This document shows, piece after piece, positions 27,306-43,900 of a stretch of 64,000 bases of DNA. Within the stretch, counting starts at the first letter, position 1. Every line of letters begins with the position of its first letter. The notes under the pieces are model-generated. The model was not told the origin of the DNA, searched no databases, and was given only the letters and a program-made list of their open reading frames with translations. The translations under genes were made by a program, and so were the position numbers. The stretch lies in contig NW_026111765.1 in the NCBI RefSeq assembly GCF_024679095.1, positions 372,001 through 436,000 of the forward strand, written 5' to 3'. The DNA comes from Eriocheir sinensis (lineage: Eukaryota > Arthropoda > Malacostraca > Decapoda > Varunidae).

Positions 27306-30300
27306 GTACATATTTAAAATATTTTATGTATTTTTTTAATATATATTTTATCCAAATTTACGTTATTTTATATGTATTTGTTTATATATTTTCATTCAAA
27401 TTTACATTATTTTATCTACATTATTTAATGTGCATCTTTATTTTCATACAAATTTACATTATTTTATTGATATTCTCTTTATTTATTTTGATACGATTTA
27501 ACATTATTCTATGTGTTTTTTGTATATATTTTTTTATACATATTTACATTATTTAATGTTCATTTTGTATATATATTTTATCCAAATTTACATTATTTTT
27601 TGTGTATTTGTTTATATATTTTCATACATATTTACATTATTTTATGTGTTTTTTGTATATATATTTTTCTACGTATTTAAATTATTTTATGTGTATTTTG
27701 TATATACATTTTCATAAAAAACTACGTTATTTTATTGTGTGTATAAGTATATATTTTGATACAAATTTTATACAAATTCATGTTATTTAATGTGTATATA
27801 TATGTGTATATATATTTTCATACAAATTTATATTATTTTATGTGTATTTTTTCATATATTTCATTACAAATTTACCTTATTTTATGTTTATTTTGTATAT
27901 TTATTTCATTCAATTTTAAATTATTTTATGTGTATATTTGTATTTGTATTTAGGTTATTTTATGTGTATTTTGTATATATATTTTCATCCAAAATTACAT
28001 TATTATATTGGTATTTTCTTAATTTAATTCGATACGAATTTAGATTATTTCATAGGTATTTTGTATACATATTTTTATACTCATTTACATTATCTAATGT
28101 GTGTTTTGTATATATATTTTTATGCAAATTTATTTTATGTTCATTTTTGTACATATATTTTTATAGAAATTTGCGTTATTTTATGTGAAGAGTTTTATAT
28201 AAATTTACGTTATTTTATGTGTATTTTGTATATTTATATTTATACAAATACACATTCTTTTATTGCTATATTGTTTATTTATATTTATACGAATTTACAT
28301 TCTTTTATATGTATTTTGTGTACATTTTTTTATACTTATTTACTTAATTTTATGTGTATTTTGTATATGTATTTTTATAGAAATCTACGTTATTTTATGT
28401 GTATTCGCATATATATTTTGAAACAAATTTACATTATTTTATATGTATTTTGCATATCTATTTCAATACAAATTTACCTTATTGTATGTGCATTTTGTAT
28501 ATTTATTTTGGCATCAATAATTTTATAAAAAATGCGATATTTTATAGGTATTTTGCATCTTAATTTTCATACAAATTTACATTATTTTATTAATATTCTG
28601 TGTATATATTTTGATACGATTTTACATTATTCTATTTGTGTTTTGTATATATTTTTTTTATAAATATTTACATCATTTAATGTGTTTTTTGTATATATAT
28701 TTCATACAAATTTACGTTATTATATGTGTATTTGTTTATATATTTTCTCTCAAATTTACTTTATTTTATGTGTATTTTGTATATGTATTTCAATAGAAAT
28801 TAACCTAATTTTATGTGTATTTTGTATATTTCTTTTCATACAAATTTAAATTATTTTTGTGTATTTTTGTATATAGTTTTATACAAATTTAGGTTATATT
28901 ATGTACACATTTACATTATTTAATGTGTGTTTTGTATATATATTTTTATCGAAAGTTAATTTATTTTACGTTCATTTTTGGACATATATTTTTATAAAAA
29001 TTAGCGTTATTTTATATGTATTTTTATATGTTTTCTCATACAAATTTACATTATTTTATTGCTATTTTGTTTATTTAGTTTGATACGAATTACATGATTA
29101 TATGTGTATTTTGTACATATTTTTTATACGTATTTACATTACTTAATGTGTATTTTGTTTATATATTTTTAAACAAATTTACGTTATTATATGTATTTTC
29201 ATAAATATTTTGATACAAATTTACATTATTTTATGTATTTTGTATATACATTTCAATTAAAATTTAGCTTATTTTATCTGTATTTTGTATATCTATTTTC
29301 ATACGTATTTAATTACTTCTGTGTATTTTTGTATATAGTTTTATACAAATTTACGTTATTTTATGTGTATTTTGTATATTTATATTTATACAAATACACA
29401 TTCTTTTATTGGTATTTTGTTAATTTATTTTGATACGAATTTACATTATTTTATGTGTATTTTGTATACATTTTTTTATACGTATTTACTTCATTTTACG
29501 TGTATTTTGTATATATATTTTTATACAAATCTACGTTATTTTATGTGTATTCGTATATATTTTCAAACAAATTTACATTGTTTTATATGTATTTTGCATA
29601 TCTATTTCAATACAGATTTACCTTATTGTATGTGTATTTTGTATATTTATTTTAATACAAATAAAAAATTTTATGTGTATTTTTGTATATATATTTAAAA
29701 AAAAAATGCGTTATTTTATGGGTATTTTGCTTCTTTATTTTCATACAAATTTACATTATTTTATTAATATTCTGTGTATTTATTTTGATACGATTTTACA
29801 TTATTCTATTTGTGTTTTGTATAAATTTTTTTAAACAAATTTACGTTATTTTAAGTGTATTTGTTTATGTATTTTCATTCAAATTTACAGTATTCTATGT
29901 GTATTTTGTATATGTATTTCAATACAAATTTACCTAATTTTATGTGTATTTTGTATATTTATTTTCATACAAATTTAAATTATTTTTGTGTATTTTTGTA
30001 TATAGTTTTATACAAATTTATGTTATCTTATGTGTATTTTGTATATTTATTTTCATAGAAATACACATTCTTTTATTGACATTTTGTTTATTTATTTTGA
30101 CGCGAATTGAAATTATTTAATGTGTATTTTGTATATATATTTTTATACGTATTTACATCCTTTCATGTGTATTTTGTATATTTATAAAAAATGCGTTATT
30201 TTATGGGTATTTTGCATCTTTATTTTCATACAAATTTACATTATTTTATTTACATTCTGTGTATTTATTTTAATACGATTTTACATTATTATATTTGTGT

Positions 30301-31023
30301 TTTGTATATATATTTTTTATACATATTTACATTATTTATTGAGTATTTTTTATATATATTTTATACAAATTTATGTTAATTTAAGTGTATTTGTTTATAT
30401 ATTTTCATTCAAATTTACATTATTTTATGTGTATTTTGTATATGTATTTCTTTACAAATTTACCTAATTTTATGTGTATTTTGTATACTTATTTTCATAC
30501 AAATTTAATTTATTTTTGTGTATTTTTATATATAGTTTTATACAAATTTACGTTATTTTATGTGTATTTTGTATATGTATTTTCATACAAATACACATTC
30601 TTTTATTGATATTTTAATTATTTATTTTGACACGAATTTACATTATTTAATGTATATTTTGTATATATATTTTTATACGTATTTACAACATTTCATGTGT
30701 ATTTTTTATATATATTTCTATAGAAATCTACGTTATTTTATGTGTATTCGTATATATATTTTGAAACAAATCTACATTATTTTATGTGTATTTTGTATAT
30801 ATATTTCATTATAAATTTGTCTTATTTTAAGTTTATTTTTATATCTACTTTCATTCAAATTCAAATCATTTTATGTGTATATATTTATTTGTATTTACGT
30901 TATTTTATGTGTATTTTCTATATATATTTTCATTCAAAATTACATTATTTTATCGGTATTTTGTTCATTTATTTCGATACGAATTTAGATTATTTCATGT
31001 GTATTTTCTATACATATACATAT
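27292..31023 (+). repeat. Satellite block 15 (+)
   Basis: Duplicate of block 7. It differs by a few indels: a TATATATGTG insertion near 27,797 and the loss of one unit at 28,508. Confidence 0.87.
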
Positions 31024-33770
31024 AGAGTAAATTTCTATGAAAATATATATTCAAAATACATATAAAATTATGTAAATAAGTATAAAAATATATATATCAA
31101 ATACACCTAAAAAAAATGAAAATTCGTATCAAAATAAATAAATAAAATTCCGATAAATGAACGTATATTTGTAGGAAAATAAATATACAAAATACACATA
31201 AAATTACGAAAATTTGAATAAAAATATATACAAAAATACACAAAACTAATTTCAATTTGTATGAAAATAGATATACAAAATACACATATAATTAGTTAAA
31301 TTTGTATGAAATGAAAACAAATTCACATAAAATAACGTACATTGGTATAAAATAGATATACAAAATATACAAAGAATAATGTAAAATCGTATCAAAATAA
31401 ATACACAGAATATCAATAACATAATGTAATTTTGTATGAAAACAAAGATGCAAAATACCCATAAAATAAAGCATATTTTTATAAAAATACATATACAAAA
31501 ATACACATAGAATAGCTAAATTTGTATTAAAATTGATATACAAAATGCACGTACAATAAGGTAAATTTGTATTGAAAAAATATGCAAAATAGACATAAAA
31601 CAATGTATATTTGTTTCAAAATATATATACGAATACACATAAAATAACGTATATTTCTATAGATATATATATACAAAATACACATGAAATGACGTAAATA
31701 CGTATAAAAATATATATACACAATTCACATTAAATAATGTAAATTCGCATCAAAATAAATAAACAAAATATCAATAAAAGAATGTGTATTTGTATGAAAA
31801 TAGATATACAAAATACACATAAAATATTGTAAATTTGTATAAAACTCTATACAAAAATACTTAAAAAATAATTTAAATTTGTATAAAATATATATACAAA
31901 ATACACATGAAATTAGGTAAATTTCTATTGAAATACATATACAAAATACACATAAAATAATGTAAATTTGAATAAAAATATATAAACAAATACACTTAAA
32001 ATAACGAAAATTTGTATGAAATATATATAGAAAATACACATTAAATAATGTAAATACGTATAAAAAAATATATACAAAACACATATAGAATAATGTAAAA
32101 TAGTATCAAAATAGATACACAGAATATTAATAAAATAATGTAAATTTGTATGAAAATAAAGATGCAAAATACCCATAAAACAACGCATTTTTTATGAAAA
32201 TATATATACCAAAATGCACATAACATATTTAAATTTGTATTACAATAAATATACAAAATGCACATACCATAAGGTAAATTTGTATTGAAATAGATATGCA
32301 AAATACATATCAAACAATGTAAATTTGTTTCAAAATATACATACGAATACACATAAAATAACGTAGATTTCTATAAAATATATATACAAAATACACATAA
32401 AATGAAGTAAATACGTATAAGAAAATGTATACAAAATACACATAAAATAATGTAAATTCGTATCAAAATAAATAAACTAAATGCCAATAAAAGAATGTTT
32501 ACTAGTATAAATATAAATATACAAAATACACAAAAATTAACGTAAAATTGTATAAAACTATATACAAAAATAAACAAAAATAATTAAATTTGTATGAAAA
32601 TAGATATTCAAAAGACACATAAAATAAGCTAAATTTGAATTGAAATAAATATAGAAAATACATAAAATAATGTAAATTTGTATCAAAATATATATTCAAA
32701 TACACATATAATAACGTAAATTTGTATAAAAATATATAAACAAAATACACATTAAATAATGTAAATACGTATAAAAGATATGTACGTAATGTAAAAATTT
32801 ATAAAATTAAAGATGCAAAATACCCATAAAATATCTCATATTTAAAAAAAAATATATACAAAAATACACATAAAATAATTAAATTTGTATTAAAATAAAT
32901 ATACAAAATACACATACAATAAGGTAGATTTTTATTGAAATAGATATGCAAAAAACACATAAAATAATGAAAATTTTTATCAAAATATATACGAATACAC
33001 TCAATAAAATTACGTAAATTTTTATGAAAATATATATACAAAATACACATAAAATAATGTAAATACATAGAAAAATATATATACAAAATACACATAAAAT
33101 AATGTAAATTCGTATCAAAATAAATAAACAAAATTTCCTCTAAAAGAATGTATATGTGTAGGAAAATATATATACAAAATACAAATAAAAAAAAAATTGT
33201 ATAAAAATAATATAAAAATACACAAAAATAATTAAAATTTGTTTGAAAATAGATATGGAAAATACAAATGAAATTAGGCAAATTTTTATTGAAATACGTA
33301 TACAAAATACACATAAAATAATGTAAATTTGTATGAAAATATATAAACAAATACACATAAGATAACGTAAATTTCCATGAAATATATGTACAAAATATAC
33401 ATTAAATAATGTAAATATGTCTAAAAATATATATACAAAATACACAGAATAACGTAAAATCGTATCAAAATAAATAAACAGACAATCAATAAAATAATGT
33501 AAATTTGTATGAAAATAAAGATGCAAAATATCCGTATAATAACGCATATTTGTTTAAAAATATATATACAAAAATACACATAAAATAATTAAATTTGCAT
33601 CAAAATAAATATACAAAAGGCACATACAATAAAGAAAATCTGTATTGAAATAGATATGCGAAATACACATAAATAATGTAAATTTGTATCAAAATATATA
33701 TACGAATACACATAAAATAGAGTAAATTTCTATGAAAATATATATTCAAAATACATATAAAATTATGTAA
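31024..33770 (-). repeat. Inverted partner of 1-2,759 (~2.75 kb)
   Basis: The reverse complement of this stretch matches 1-2,759 over its length. The GATATGTACGTAATG joint at about 32,787 corresponds to CATTACGTACATATC near 987. The match includes the first unit of the next super-unit at 33,721. Confidence 0.84.
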
Positions 33771-36700
33771 ATAAGTATAAAAATATATATATATCAAATA
33801 CACCTAAAATAATGAAAATTCGTATCAAAATAAATAAACAAAATTCCGATAAAAGAACGTATATTTGTAGGAAAATAAATATACAAAATTCACATAAAAT
33901 TACGAAAATCTGAATAGAAATATATACTAAAATACACAAAATTAATTTCAATTTGTATGAAAATAGATATACATAATACACATATAATTAGTTAAATTTG
34001 TATTTAAATACATGTACAAAATACACATAAAATAATGTAAATTTGTATGAAATGAAAACAAATTCACATAAAATAACGTTCATTTGTATGAAATATATAT
34101 ACAAAATATACATAGAATAATGTAAAATCGTATCAAAATAAATACACAGAATATCAATAAAATAAGGTAGATTTGTATGAAAATAAAGATGCAAAATACC
34201 CATAAAATAAAGCATTTTTTTATGAAAATACATATACAAAAATACACATAGAATAATTAAATTTGTATTAAAATTAATATACAAAATGCACGTACAATAA
34301 GGTAAATTTATATTGAAAAAATATACAAAATGCACATAAAACAATGTATATTTGTTTCAAAATATATAAACGAATACACATAAAATAACATATATTTCTA
34401 TAGAAATATATATACAAAATACACATGAAATAACGTAAATACGTATAAAAATATATATACACAATACACATTAAATAATGTGAATTCGCGTCAAAATAAA
34501 TAAACAAAATATCAATAAAAAATGTATATTTGTATGAAAATAGATATACAAAATACACATAAAATATTTAAATTTATATAAAACTTTTTATAAAAATATA
34601 TATACCAAAATAATAAAATATTTAAATTTTTATTACAATAAATATACAAAATGCACATACAATAAGGTAGATTTATATTGAGATAGATATGCTAAATACA
34701 TATAAAACATTGTAAATTTGCTTCAAAATATATATACCAATACACATAAAATAACGTAGATTACTATAAAAATATATATACAAAATACACATTAAATGAA
34801 GTAAATACGTATAAGAAAATGTATACAAAGTACACATAAAATAATTAAATTTTTATTAAAATAAATATACAAAATACACATACAATAAGGTAAATCTATA
34901 TTGAAGTAGATATGCAAAATAAACATAAAATAATATAAATTTGTATCAAAACACATACGAATACAAACAATAAAATAACGTAAATTTTTATGAAAATATA
35001 TATAAAAAATACACATAAAATAATGTAAATACGTAGAAAAATATATATACAAAATACACATAAAATTATGTAAATTCTTTTGAAAATAAATGAACAAAAT
35101 TCCACTAAAAGAATGTATATTTGTAGGAAAATATAAATACAAAATACAAATAAAATAACTAAAATTTGTATAAAAATATATAAAAAATACATAAATATAA
35201 TTTAAATTTATTTGAAAATAGATATGCAAAATACACATAAAATTAGGCAAATCTGTATTGAAATACTTATACAAATTACACATAAAATATTAAAAATTTG
35301 TATGAAAATATATCAACAAATACACATAAAATAGCGTAAATTTATATAAAATATATATACAAACTATACATTAAATAATGTAAATGTGTATAAAAATATA
35401 TATACAAAATACACATAGAATAATGTAAAATCGTATCAAAATAAATAAACAGAATATCAATAAAATAATGTAAATTTGTATGAAAATAAAGATGCAAAAT
35501 ACCCAAATAATAACGCATATTTTTACAAAAATACACATAAAATAATTAAATTTGTATTAAAATAAATATACAAAATACACATACAATATGGTAAATTTGT
35601 ATTGAAATAGATATGAAAAATAAACATAAATAATGTAAATTTGTATCAAAATATATATACGAATACCCATAAAATAGAGTAAATTTCTATGAAAATATAT
35701 ATTCAAAACACAAATAAAATGATATAAATAAGTATAAAAATATACATATCAAATACACCTAAAATAATGTAAATTCGTATAAAAAAAATAAACAAAACTA
35801 CGATAAAAGAACGTATATATGTAGGAAAAAAATATACAAAATATATTTGTATAAAAATATATACAAAAATACACAAAATTAATTTCAATTTGTATGAAAA
35901 TAGATATACAAAATACTCATATAATTAAATAAATTTGTATTTAAATACATGTACAAAATATACATAAAATTAGGTAGATTTGTATTGAAATACATATACA
36001 AAATACACATAAAATAATATTTAAATTTGAATGAAAATATATAAAAAATACACCTAAAACTACGTAAATTTGTATAAAATATATATAAAAAATACACATT
36101 AAATTATGTAAATATGTATAAAAAAATATATATACAAAACACAAATAGAATAATGTAAAATAGTATCAAAATAAATACACAGAATCTTAATAAAATAATG
36201 TAAATTTGTATGTAAATTAAGATGCAAAATACCCATAAAGAAACGCATTTTTTAATAAAAATATATATACCAAAATACACATAAAATATTTGAATTTGTA
36301 TTAAAATAAATATACAAAATGCACATACAATAAGGTAAATTTGTATTGAAATAGATATGCAAAATACATATAAAACAATGTAAATTTGTTTCAAAATATA
36401 TATACGAATACACACAAAATAACGTAGATTTCTATAAAAATATATACAAAATACACATAAAAAGAAGTAAATACGTATAAACAAATGTATACAAAATACA
36501 CATAAAATAATGTAAATTCGTATCAAAATAAATAAACAAAATACCAATAAAAGAATGTGTATTTGTATAAATATAAATATACAAAATACACATAAAATAA
36601 CGTAAATTTGTATTAAACTATATACAAAAATACATAGAAGTAATTAAATTTGTATGAAAATATATATACAAAATAAAAATAAAATAAGCTAAATTTGAAT

Positions 36701-36899
36701 TGAAATGTATACAAAATACATAAAATAATGTAAATTTGTATCAAAATATTTACACAAATACACATTTAATAACGTTAATTTGTTTAAAATATATAAACAA
36801 AATACACATTAAATAATGTAAACACGTATAAAAAACATGTACAAAATACACATATAATCATGTAATTCGTATCAAAATAAATAAACAAAATAGCAATAA

Positions 36900-36943
36900 A
36901 ATAATAATAATAATAATAAATGGTCTATTCATTTGTAGGAAGC
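36900..36943. other. Short (TAA)n tract plus 23 bp of non-satellite sequence
   Basis: Six to seven TAA repeats (36,900-36,919) lead into a 23-bp stretch with no satellite counterpart (36,921-36,943, GGTCTATTCATTTGTAGGAA and flanking bases). Satellite resumes with CATTAAATAATG. It could be filler at a repair joint, or the extreme end of a mobile element with a TAA-type tail. There is too little to name it. Confidence 0.6.
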
Positions 36944-38200
36944 CATTAAATAATGTAAACTCGCGTCAAAATAAATAAACAAAATATCAATAAAAGAATG
37001 TGTATTTGTATGAAACTAGATATAGAAAATACACATAAAATAACCTAAATTTGTATAAAACTATATACAAAAAAACACAAAAATAATTTAAATTTGTATG
37101 AAAATAAATATACAAAATACACATAAAATTAGGTAAATTTGTATTGAAATACATATACAAAATACATTTAAAATAATGTAAATTTGAATGAAATTATATA
37201 TAGAAATAAACTTAAAATAACGTAAATTTGTATAAAATATATATATAAAAATACACATTAAATAATGAAAATATGTATAAAAAAATATATACAAAACACA
37301 AATAGTATAATATAAAATCGTATCAAAATATATACACAGAATATTAATAAAATAATGTAAATTTGTATGAAAACTAAGATGCAAAATACCTATAAAATAA
37401 CGCATTTTTTTTTAAATTATATATACCAAAATACACATAAAATATTTGAATTTGTATTAAAATAAATATACAAAATGCACATACAATAAGGTAAATTTGT
37501 ATTGAAATAGATATGCAAAATACATATAAAACAATGTAAATTTGTTTCAAAATATATATACGAATACACATATAATAACGTAGATTTCTATAAAAATATA
37601 TATACTAAATACACATAAAATTAAGTAAATACGAATAGAAAAAGTACACAAAATACACATAAAATAATGTAAATTCGTATAAATATAAATAAACAAAATA
37701 CCAATAAAAGAATGTGTATTTGTATAAATATAAATATACAAAATGCACATAAAATAACGTAAATTTGTATAAAACTATATACAAAAATACACAAAAGTAA
37801 TTAAATTTGTATGAAAATAGATATACAAAATACATAAAATAAAGTAAATTTGTTTCAAAATATTTTTAACAAATACACATATAATAACGTAAATTTGTAT
37901 AAAAATATATAAACAAAATACACATTAAGAAATGTAAATACGTATACAAAAAATATGTACAAAATACACAAATAATCATGTCATTCGTATCAAAATAAAT
38001 AAACAAAAAACTAATTAAATAATGTCAATTTGTATGAGAAAACATATACAAAATACACATAAAATAACGCAAATTTCTATAAAAATATATGTACAAAAAT
38101 GCACATAAAAATAATTTGCATAAAAAATATATATACAAAACACACATTAGATAATGTAAATGAGTATAAAAATATGTATACAAAATACCTATGAAATAAT

Positions 38201-39415
38201 CTAAATTCGTATCGAGTTAAATTAAGAAAATAACAATAAATTAATGTAATTTTGGATGAAAATATATATAGAAAACACACATAAAATAACCTAAATACAA
38301 ATACAAATAAACACATTAAATAATTTAAAATTGAATGAAATAAATATACAAAATAAACATAAAATAAGGTAAATTTGTAATAAAATATATGTAAAAATAC
38401 ACATAAAATAATATAAATTTGTATTAAAATATGTATACAAATACACATAAAATAACATGAATTTGTATAAAATTTGTTTCAAAATATATACGAATACACA
38501 CAATAAAATAACGTAAATTTTTATGAAAATGTATATATAAAATACACATAAAATAATTTAAATACGTAGAAAAATATATATACAAAATACATATAAAATA
38601 ATGTAAACTCGTAACAAAATAAATACACAAAATTCCAATAAAAGAATGTATATTTGTAGGAAAATATATATACAAAAAACAAATAAAATAACTAAAATTT
38701 GTATAAAAATATATACAAAAATACACAAAAATAATTTAAATTTGTTTGAAAATAGATATGCAAAATACACATAAAGTTAGGCATATTTGTATTGAAATAC
38801 ATATACAAAACTCACATAAAATAATGTAAATTTGTATAAAAATATATATACAAATACACATAAAATAACGTAAATTTGGATAAAATATATATATACAAAA
38901 TATACATTAAATATTTTAAATATGTATAAAAATATATTATATTATATATATTTTTATTGACATTTGCGTTATTTATGTGTATTTTGTATATGTTTTCTCA
39001 TAGAAATTTACATTATTTTATTGGTATTTTGTCTATTTATTTTGATACGAATTACATGATTGTTTGTGTATTTTGTACATTTTTTTATACGTATTTACAT
39101 TATTTAATGTGTATTTTGTTTATATATTTTTTTACAAATTTACGTTATTATATGTGTATTTTTATAAGTATTTTGATAAAAATTTACATTATTTTATGTA
39201 TTTTGTATATATATTTCAATTCAAATTTAGCTTATTTTATGTGTATTTTGTATATCTATTTAATACAAATTTAATTACTTTTATGTATTTTTGTACATAG
39301 TTTTATATAAATTTACGTTATTTTATGTGTATTTTGTATATTTATATTTATACAAACACACATTCTTTTATTAGTATTTTGTTTATTTATTTTGATACGA
39401 GTTTACATTATTTTA
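38201..39415 (+). repeat. Segmental duplication E, copy 1 (~1.2 kb)
   Basis: Direct copy of 47,038-48,241, centred on the AT palindrome at 38,928-38,955. Inverted versions of the same module surround the palindromes at 10.18, 27.29 and 44.80 kb. Confidence 0.82.
38928..38955. repeat. AT-only quasi-palindrome (copy 3, inverted)
   Basis: Reverse complement of copy 1, with the flanks swapped accordingly (ATTGACATTTGCG on the right). Confidence 0.82.
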
Positions 39416-39759
39416 TGTGTATTTTGTATACATTTTTTTATACGTATTTACTTAATTATATGTGTATTTTGTATATATATTTTTATAGAAATCTACGTTA
39501 TTTTAGGTGTATTCCTTTATATATTTTGAAACAAATTTACATTGTTTTATATGTATTTTGCGTATCTATTTCAATACAAATTTACCTTATTGTATGTGCA
39601 TTTTGTATACTTATTTTAATACAAAGTCAGATATTTTATGTGTTTTCGTATATATATTTTTAAAAAAAAATCGTTATTTTATTGGTATTTTGCATCTTAA
39701 TTTTCATACAAATTTACATTATTTTATTAATATTTACATTATTCTATTTGTGTTTTGTA
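38942..39759 (+). repeat. Satellite block 17 (+)
   Basis: Its left part to about 39,415 pairs with 47,769-48,241. It is also an inverted copy of sequence left of the 10.18, 27.29 and 44.80 kb switches. Confidence 0.85.
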
Positions 39760-40855
<1,096 letters not shown>

Positions 40856-40965
40856 AATTTTCATTTTTTTAGGTGTATTTGATATATATATTTTTATACT
40901 TATTTACATAATTTTATATGTATTTTCAATATATATCTTCATAGAAATTTACTCTATATGTATAT
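40856..40965 (+). repeat. Satellite block 19 (+), shortest
   Basis: About 110 bp of '+' satellite matching 2,660-2,759, flanked on both sides by '-' satellite. It is the shortest block in the window. Confidence 0.82.
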
Positions 40966-43900
40966 GTATAGAAAATACACATGAAATAATCTAAATTTGT
41001 ATCGAAAAAAATGAACAAAATACCGATAAAATAATGTAATTTTGAATGAAAATATATATAGAAAATACACATAAAAGAACGTATATACAAATAAATATAT
41101 ACACATAAAATAATTTGAATTTGAATGAAAATAGATATAAAAATAAACATAAAATAAGGGAAATCTGTAATGAAATATATATACAAAATACACATAAAAT
41201 AATGAAGATTTGTTTCAAAATATATATACGAATACACTTAAAATAACGTAGATTTCTATAGAAATATATATACAAAATACACATGAAATGATGTAAATAC
41301 GTATAAAAATATATATGCAAAATACACATTAAATAATGTAAATTCGTGACAAAATAAATAAGGAAAATATCAATAAGAGAATGTGTATTTGTATGAAAAT
41401 ACATGTATAAAATACACATAAAATAACGTAAATTTGTATAAAACTATATATAAAAATACACAAAAATAAATTAAATTTGTATGAAAATAAATATACAAAA
41501 TACACATAAAATTAGATAAATTTGTATTGAAATACATATACAAAATACACATAAAATAATGTAAATTTGAATGAAAATATATAAACAAATACACTTAAAT
41601 TAACGTAAATTTGTATAAAATATATATACCAAATACTCATTAAATAATGTAAATATGTATAAAAAATATATATACAAAACACAAATAGAATAATGTAAAA
41701 TCGTATAAAAAAAAAATACACAGAATGATAATAAAATAATGTAAATTTGTATGAAAATAAAGATGCAAAATACCCATAAAATAACGCATTTTTTGTTATC
41801 AAAATATATATACAAAAATACACATAAAAAAATTAATTTGTATTAAAATAAATATACAAAATACACATACAATAAGGTAAATCTGTATTGAAATAGATAT
41901 GCAAAATACATATAAGACAATGTAAATTTGTTTCAAAATATATATACGAATACACATAAAATAACGTAGATTTCTATAAAAATAAATATACAAATAAATT
42001 CATGAATAAATGAAGTAAATACGTATAAAAAAATGTATACAAATTACACATAAAATAATGTAAATTCGTATCAAAATAAATAAACAAAATACGAAAAAAA
42101 GAATGTGTATTTGTATAAATATAAATATAAAAAATACACATAAAATAACGTAGTTTTGTATAAAACTATATACAAAAATACACAGAAGTAATTAAATTCG
42201 TATGAAAATAGATATACAAAATACAGATAAAATAAGCTAAATTTGAATTGAAATATATATACAAAATACATGAAATAAAGTAAATTTGTATCAAAATATT
42301 TATACAAATACACATATAATAAATTTGTTTCAAAATATATATACGAATACACATAAAATAACGTAGATTTGTATAAAAATATATATACAAAATACACATA
42401 AAAATGAAGTAATTACGTATAAAAAAATGTATACAAATTACACATAAAATAATGTAAATTCGTATCAAAATAAATAAACAAAATACCAAAAAAAGAATGT
42501 GTATTTGTATAAATATAAATATACAAAATACACATAAAATAACGTAAATTTGTATAAAACTATATAAAAAAATACACAAAAGTAATTAAATTTGTATGAA
42601 AATAGATATACAAAATAAACACAAAATAAGCTAAATTTGAATTGAAATATATATATACAAAATACATAAAATAAAGTAAATTTGTATCAAAATATTTATA
42701 CAAATACACATATAATAAGGTAAATTTGTATGAAAATATATAAACAAAATACACATTAAATAATGTAAATACGTATAAAAATATGTACAAAATACACATA
42801 TAATCATGTAATTCGTATCAAAATAAATAAACAAAATACCAATGAAATAATATAAATTTGTATGAAAAAACATATACAAAAAACACATAAAATAACGCAA
42901 ATTTCTATGAAAATATATGTACAAAAATGCACATCAAATAAATTTGCATAAAAATATGAGTATAAAAAAAATATGAGTATAAAAATATGTATACAAAATA
43001 CCTATGAAATAATCTAAATTCGTATCGAATTATATTAAGAAAATACCAATAAAATAATGTAGTTTTGGATGAAAATATATATAGAAAATACACATAAAAT
43101 AACCTAAATACAAATACAAATATACACATAAAATAATTTAAAATTGAATGAGATAAATATACAAAATAAACATAAAATAAGGTAAATTTGTAATGAAATA
43201 TATGTAAAAATACACATAAAATAATATAAATTTGTATCAAAATACATATATACAAATACACATTAAATAACAAGAATTTGTATAAAATTTGTATCAAAAT
43301 ATATACGAATACACACAATAAAATAACGTATCAAAATAAATAAACAGAATATCAATAAAATAATGTAGATTTGTATGAAAATAAAAATGCAAAATATCCA
43401 TATAATAACGAATATTTGCATAAGAATATACATACAAAAATACATATAAAATAGTTAAATTTGTATTAAAATAAATATACAAAATGCACGTACAATAAAG
43501 TAAATTTGTATTGAAATAGATATGCAAAATACACATCAATAATGTAAATTTGTATCAAAATATATATACGAATACTCATAAAATAGAGTAAATTTCTATG
43601 AAAATAAAATAATGTAAGTTTGTATGAAAATAAAGATGCAAAATTTCCATAAAATAGCGCATTTCTTATAAAAATATATATACCAAAATACACATAAAAT
43701 ATTTAAATTTGTATTGAAATAAATATACAAAATGCACATACAATAAGGTAAATTTGTATTGAAAGAGATATGCAAAAATACATATAAAACAATGTAAATT
43801 TGTTTCAAAATATATATACGAATACAAATAAAATAACGTAGATTTCTATAAAAATATATATACAAAATACACATTAAACAATGTAAACTCGAATTAAAAT

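Larger units (their letters stand above)
21461..31175 (+). repeat. Segmental duplication A, copy 2 (~9.7 kb)
   Basis: Partner of 4,235-14,096. It is about 150 bp shorter. The deletions I can point to are about 45 bp near 23,610, 60 bp near 25,260 and 44 bp near 28,508, with smaller losses at 22,930-23,290. Confidence 0.86.
31024..38941 (-). repeat. Satellite block 16 (-), longest
   Basis: The longest constant-orientation run, 7.9 kb. The same unit (AGTAAATTTCTATGAAAA) recurs at 31,027, 33,721 and 35,687, giving super-periods of about 2.70 and 1.97 kb. The first super-unit is the inverted partner of 1-2,759. The only non-satellite insert is at 36,900-36,943. It ends at the recurrent AT palindrome. 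Confidence 0.88.
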
